DNA of 64,000 bases from Pseudomonadota bacterium (GTDB taxonomy: Bacteria > Pseudomonadota > Gammaproteobacteria > Burkholderiales > Burkholderiaceae_C), in the NCBI GenBank assembly GCA_963205115.1, contig CAUJHV010000021.1:118555-182554 (forward strand), given 5' to 3'. Both the position numbers and the translations under genes were made by a program. Positions 62,259-64,000 of this stretch are shown piece after piece. The notes under the pieces are model-generated. The model did no database searches. It worked only from the letters and a program-made list of their open reading frames with translations, and had not been told where the DNA came from. Every line of letters starts with the position of its first letter. Within the stretch, counting starts at the first letter, position 1.

Positions 62259-64000
62259 TCAGGCCGGTTCGGGCAGCTTGAAGCGGCCCACCGCTTCAGC
62301 CAGCCGCGCGGAATAGTCCACCAGCGTATTCGTCGACCGCGATTGCTCGCTGATCGCCGTCACGGTCTGCTCGGAGCCCTTGTTCAGCTTGGTCACCGAC
62401 AGCTGCAGCTCGCGCGCGAGGATCGACTGCTGATCCGAGAACGTGGCGATCTGCTTGACCAGTTCAACCAGCTGCGTGGTCGTGTCCTGCGTCATCGTCA
62501 TCTGCTCGCCAGCCTTCTGCGCCTGCTCGGACTGCGCCACGACCTGGCTGATCAGGCGGTTCATCGTGTACAGCGTCTCGTTGGTCTCGACCTGGATGTT
62601 TTGCACCAGCTGGCCGATCTGCTGCGTCGCCTGCCGCGAGCTCTCCGACAGGCGCTGTACTTCCTCGGCCACCACCGCAAATCCGCGGCCGGCTTCGCCG
62701 GCAGTCGCGGCTTGCATCGAGGCGTTCATCGCGAGCATGTGGGTGCGTTCGGAAATGGTGCTGATCAGGCTCACCACCGAAGAAATTTCCTGGCTGCGCT
62801 CGCCCAGACGCTTGAAGCGCTTTTCCGTCTCGGAAATCGAATCGCGCAGCTCGTCCATGCCGCGTACCGTGGCCGACACCGCCTTCAGCGCGCCTTCGGT
62901 GGCGACCGACGCACGTTCGGCCGCCTGGTTCGAGCTCTCGGAGAGTTGTGCCACCTTCACCAGCTGCTTGACGGCACGCGCCAGGTCGTGCGACATGCGC
63001 TCCAGCGCCTGGCGTTCGCCCTGCGCCGTTTCGTCCACCCGGTCGGCCTGCTGGCGCGCAAATTCGCTGGCCTCGCGCACGCGGTCCGCGATGTCGCGCA
63101 CTTCGCTGAGCGTCTGGCCCGTGGCGTCGGAGAACTGGTTGATCGACGAAGACAGCGTCCCGATCACGTCCTCGGTCACCAGCGCACGGGCCGTGAGGTC
63201 GTTGTTCGAGAGCTGGAACACCGTCTGCAGCAAGGCGATCACGGAGTTGTTCAGCTGCTCGTTTTCCTGTGAAGCCCGCTCCAGACTGGCAATCCGCTCG
63301 TCCAGCAGCCGATTGAAAGCGCCGGCGAAGGCGCCGAGTTCGTCCTTCCGGTCGAGGGTCGCGCGGGCGGCCATGTCGCCCGCGTTCACCTGGTCGACCA
63401 CCGCGCGCAGTTCACCCAGGGGCTGCGTGATCCGCCGGTACAGGGCCACGCCGAACAGGCCTGCCAGCACCACGGCGATGAAGCCGCCGCCGGCTACCAG
63501 CAGCTCCGCGCGCGCGGTCTTGGCAGTGGCGTCTTCCAGTGTCGCGGCCACCTGCGTCTCCAGGAGCTTTCGCGCGGCGCCTTGCGACTTTTCGAGCTTC
63601 TCGAACTGGGCGATGAAGCCACCGAGCTGCTGATCGGCCGCGGCAGGGTCTGCGGCCAGGCTCTTCAGCAGCGTGTGGCTCAGTGCGATGTAGGCCTGCG
63701 CATCCGGGCGCAGGGCCTTCAGCGCGGCATCGATCTCGGGGCTGAGGGTCGTGGCCAGGTTGGCGGCCAGGTTTTCCTCGAATTCCTTGGCGTGTTCGAG
63801 CGCGTCCTTGGTCGCTTCGGCGATGCCTGCGGTTTGCCCCGCCTTGGCCGCGAGCATGCCTGCGAAGACGTCCGCGCGCAGCGCGTCGTGCATCATGTCG
63901 CCTTGCTGGTGGTGGCGCATGGCCACGGCGTCGCGTGTGGTCGTGGCCAGCGCCGTCTGCTGTTCTTTCACCGCGTACAGGCTGGCGGCTCCCAGGCCGG
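62259..64000 (-). CDS. PilJ-like methyl-accepting chemotaxis protein (N-terminus outside window)
   Basis: The reading frame stays open to the window edge, with GLGAASLYAVKEQQTALATT at the boundary, so the first membrane helix lies outside. A helical periplasmic domain follows, then a membrane helix (ELLVAGGGFIAVVLAGLFGV), a HAMP domain with DRKDELGAFAGAFNRLLDER, and the signalling hairpin ISTISERTHMLAMNASMQAA TAGEAGRGFAVVAEEVQRLS. Details of the tip, notably AGEAGRGFAVVAEEVQRLSES and SMQAATAG, resemble PilJ. With the ChpA-like gene downstream this forms part of a Pil-Chp pathway that controls type IV pili. The GTG at 63971 is an internal codon, not the true start. Confidence 0.9.
   Translation of the reverse strand, partial: GLGAASLYAVKEQQTALATTTRDAVAMRHHQQGDMMHDALRADVFAGMLAAKAGQTAGIAEATKDALEHAKEFEENLAANLATTLSPEIDAALKALRPDAQAYIALSHTLLKSLAADPAAADQQLGGFIAQFEKLEKSQGAARKLLETQVAATLEDATAKTARAELLVAGGGFIAVVLAGLFGVALYRRITQPLGELRAVVDQVNAGDMAARATLDRKDELGAFAGAFNRLLDERIASLERASQENEQLNNSVIALLQTVFQLSNNDLTARALVTEDVIGTLSSSINQFSDATGQTLSEVRDIADRVREASEFARQQADRVDETAQGERQALERMSHDLARAVKQLVKVAQLSESSNQAAERASVATEGALKAVSATVRGMDELRDSISETEKRFKRLGERSQEISSVVSLISTISERTHMLAMNASMQAATAGEAGRGFAVVAEEVQRLSESSRQATQQIGQLVQNIQVETNETLYTMNRLISQVVAQSEQAQKAGEQMTMTQDTTTQLVELVKQIATFSDQQSILARELQLSVTKLNKGSEQTVTAISEQSRSTNTLVDYSARLAEAVGRFKLPEPA

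Overview
The window is one contiguous stretch of high-GC chromosome, about two thirds G+C, from a Gram-negative, respiring betaproteobacterium. The best guess is Burkholderiales, near the Rubrivivax/Leptothrix/Roseateles group. This rests on the GshA family of the Acidithiobacillus/betaproteobacterial type, the gene order atpIBEFHAGDC, hemE-priA and the Pil-Chp type chemotaxis genes, a class II cytochrome c', and uniform codon and base composition. I saw no insertion sequence, prophage, CRISPR array, tRNA or rRNA. Assignments come from reading motifs by eye; no database search was possible.

Layout: (1) 1-2035, DUF1501 (cut by the window edge) and DUF1800 partners on the minus strand. (2) 2206-7847, glutathione synthesis (gshA, gshB) with the potassium transporter kup and a BenE-like carrier between them. 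(3) 7917-10657, an L,D-transpeptidase overlapping a TPR protein. (4) 10870-19581, uup, an unknown protein, a MocR-type regulator divergent from a tightly overlapping lysE-like/EamA/aminotransferase/phzF-like unit, then an AlaX-type tRNA editing protein. (5) 19675-21936, an operon of three bactofilins and two single-pass membrane proteins. (6) 22056-27467, cytochrome c' divergent from cytochrome b561, then GNAT, aldose epimerase, SMP-30 lactonase and glpD. (7) 27499-30263, a ScsB/DsbD-like thiol reductase with a secreted redoxin.

(8) 30494-37983, the complete F1Fo ATP synthase operon, closed by a clear intrinsic terminator, then an acyl-CoA synthetase. (9) 39707-41992, an unusual protein joining an ABC-type ATPase domain to a dual-specificity phosphatase domain, downstream of a small Roadblock/LC7-like protein. 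(10) 42246-44317, LemA plus two TPM-domain proteins. (11) 44456-47119, phosphofructokinase, a YkvA-like protein and hemE. (12) 47120-47456, an AT-rich gap holding DnaA-box-like sequences, upstream of priA. (13) 47457-56712, priA, an AEC transporter, sppA, a sterol-desaturase family protein, rep and a lysoplasmalogenase-like protein. (14) 56810-64000, a LytT/LytS-type two-component pair, a CheA-REC hybrid kinase and a PilJ-like chemoreceptor cut by the window edge.

The best candidates for undescribed biology are the ABC-phosphatase fusion with its Roadblock partner, the three-bactofilin membrane-linked operon, and the overlapping exporter/aminotransferase/PhzF unit under a MocR regulator. The AT-rich hemE-priA gap is a candidate replication origin or DnaA-controlled region. 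Several genes share a -10-like hexamer placed six or seven bases before the start codon with no Shine-Dalgarno sequence, which suggests leaderless transcripts.
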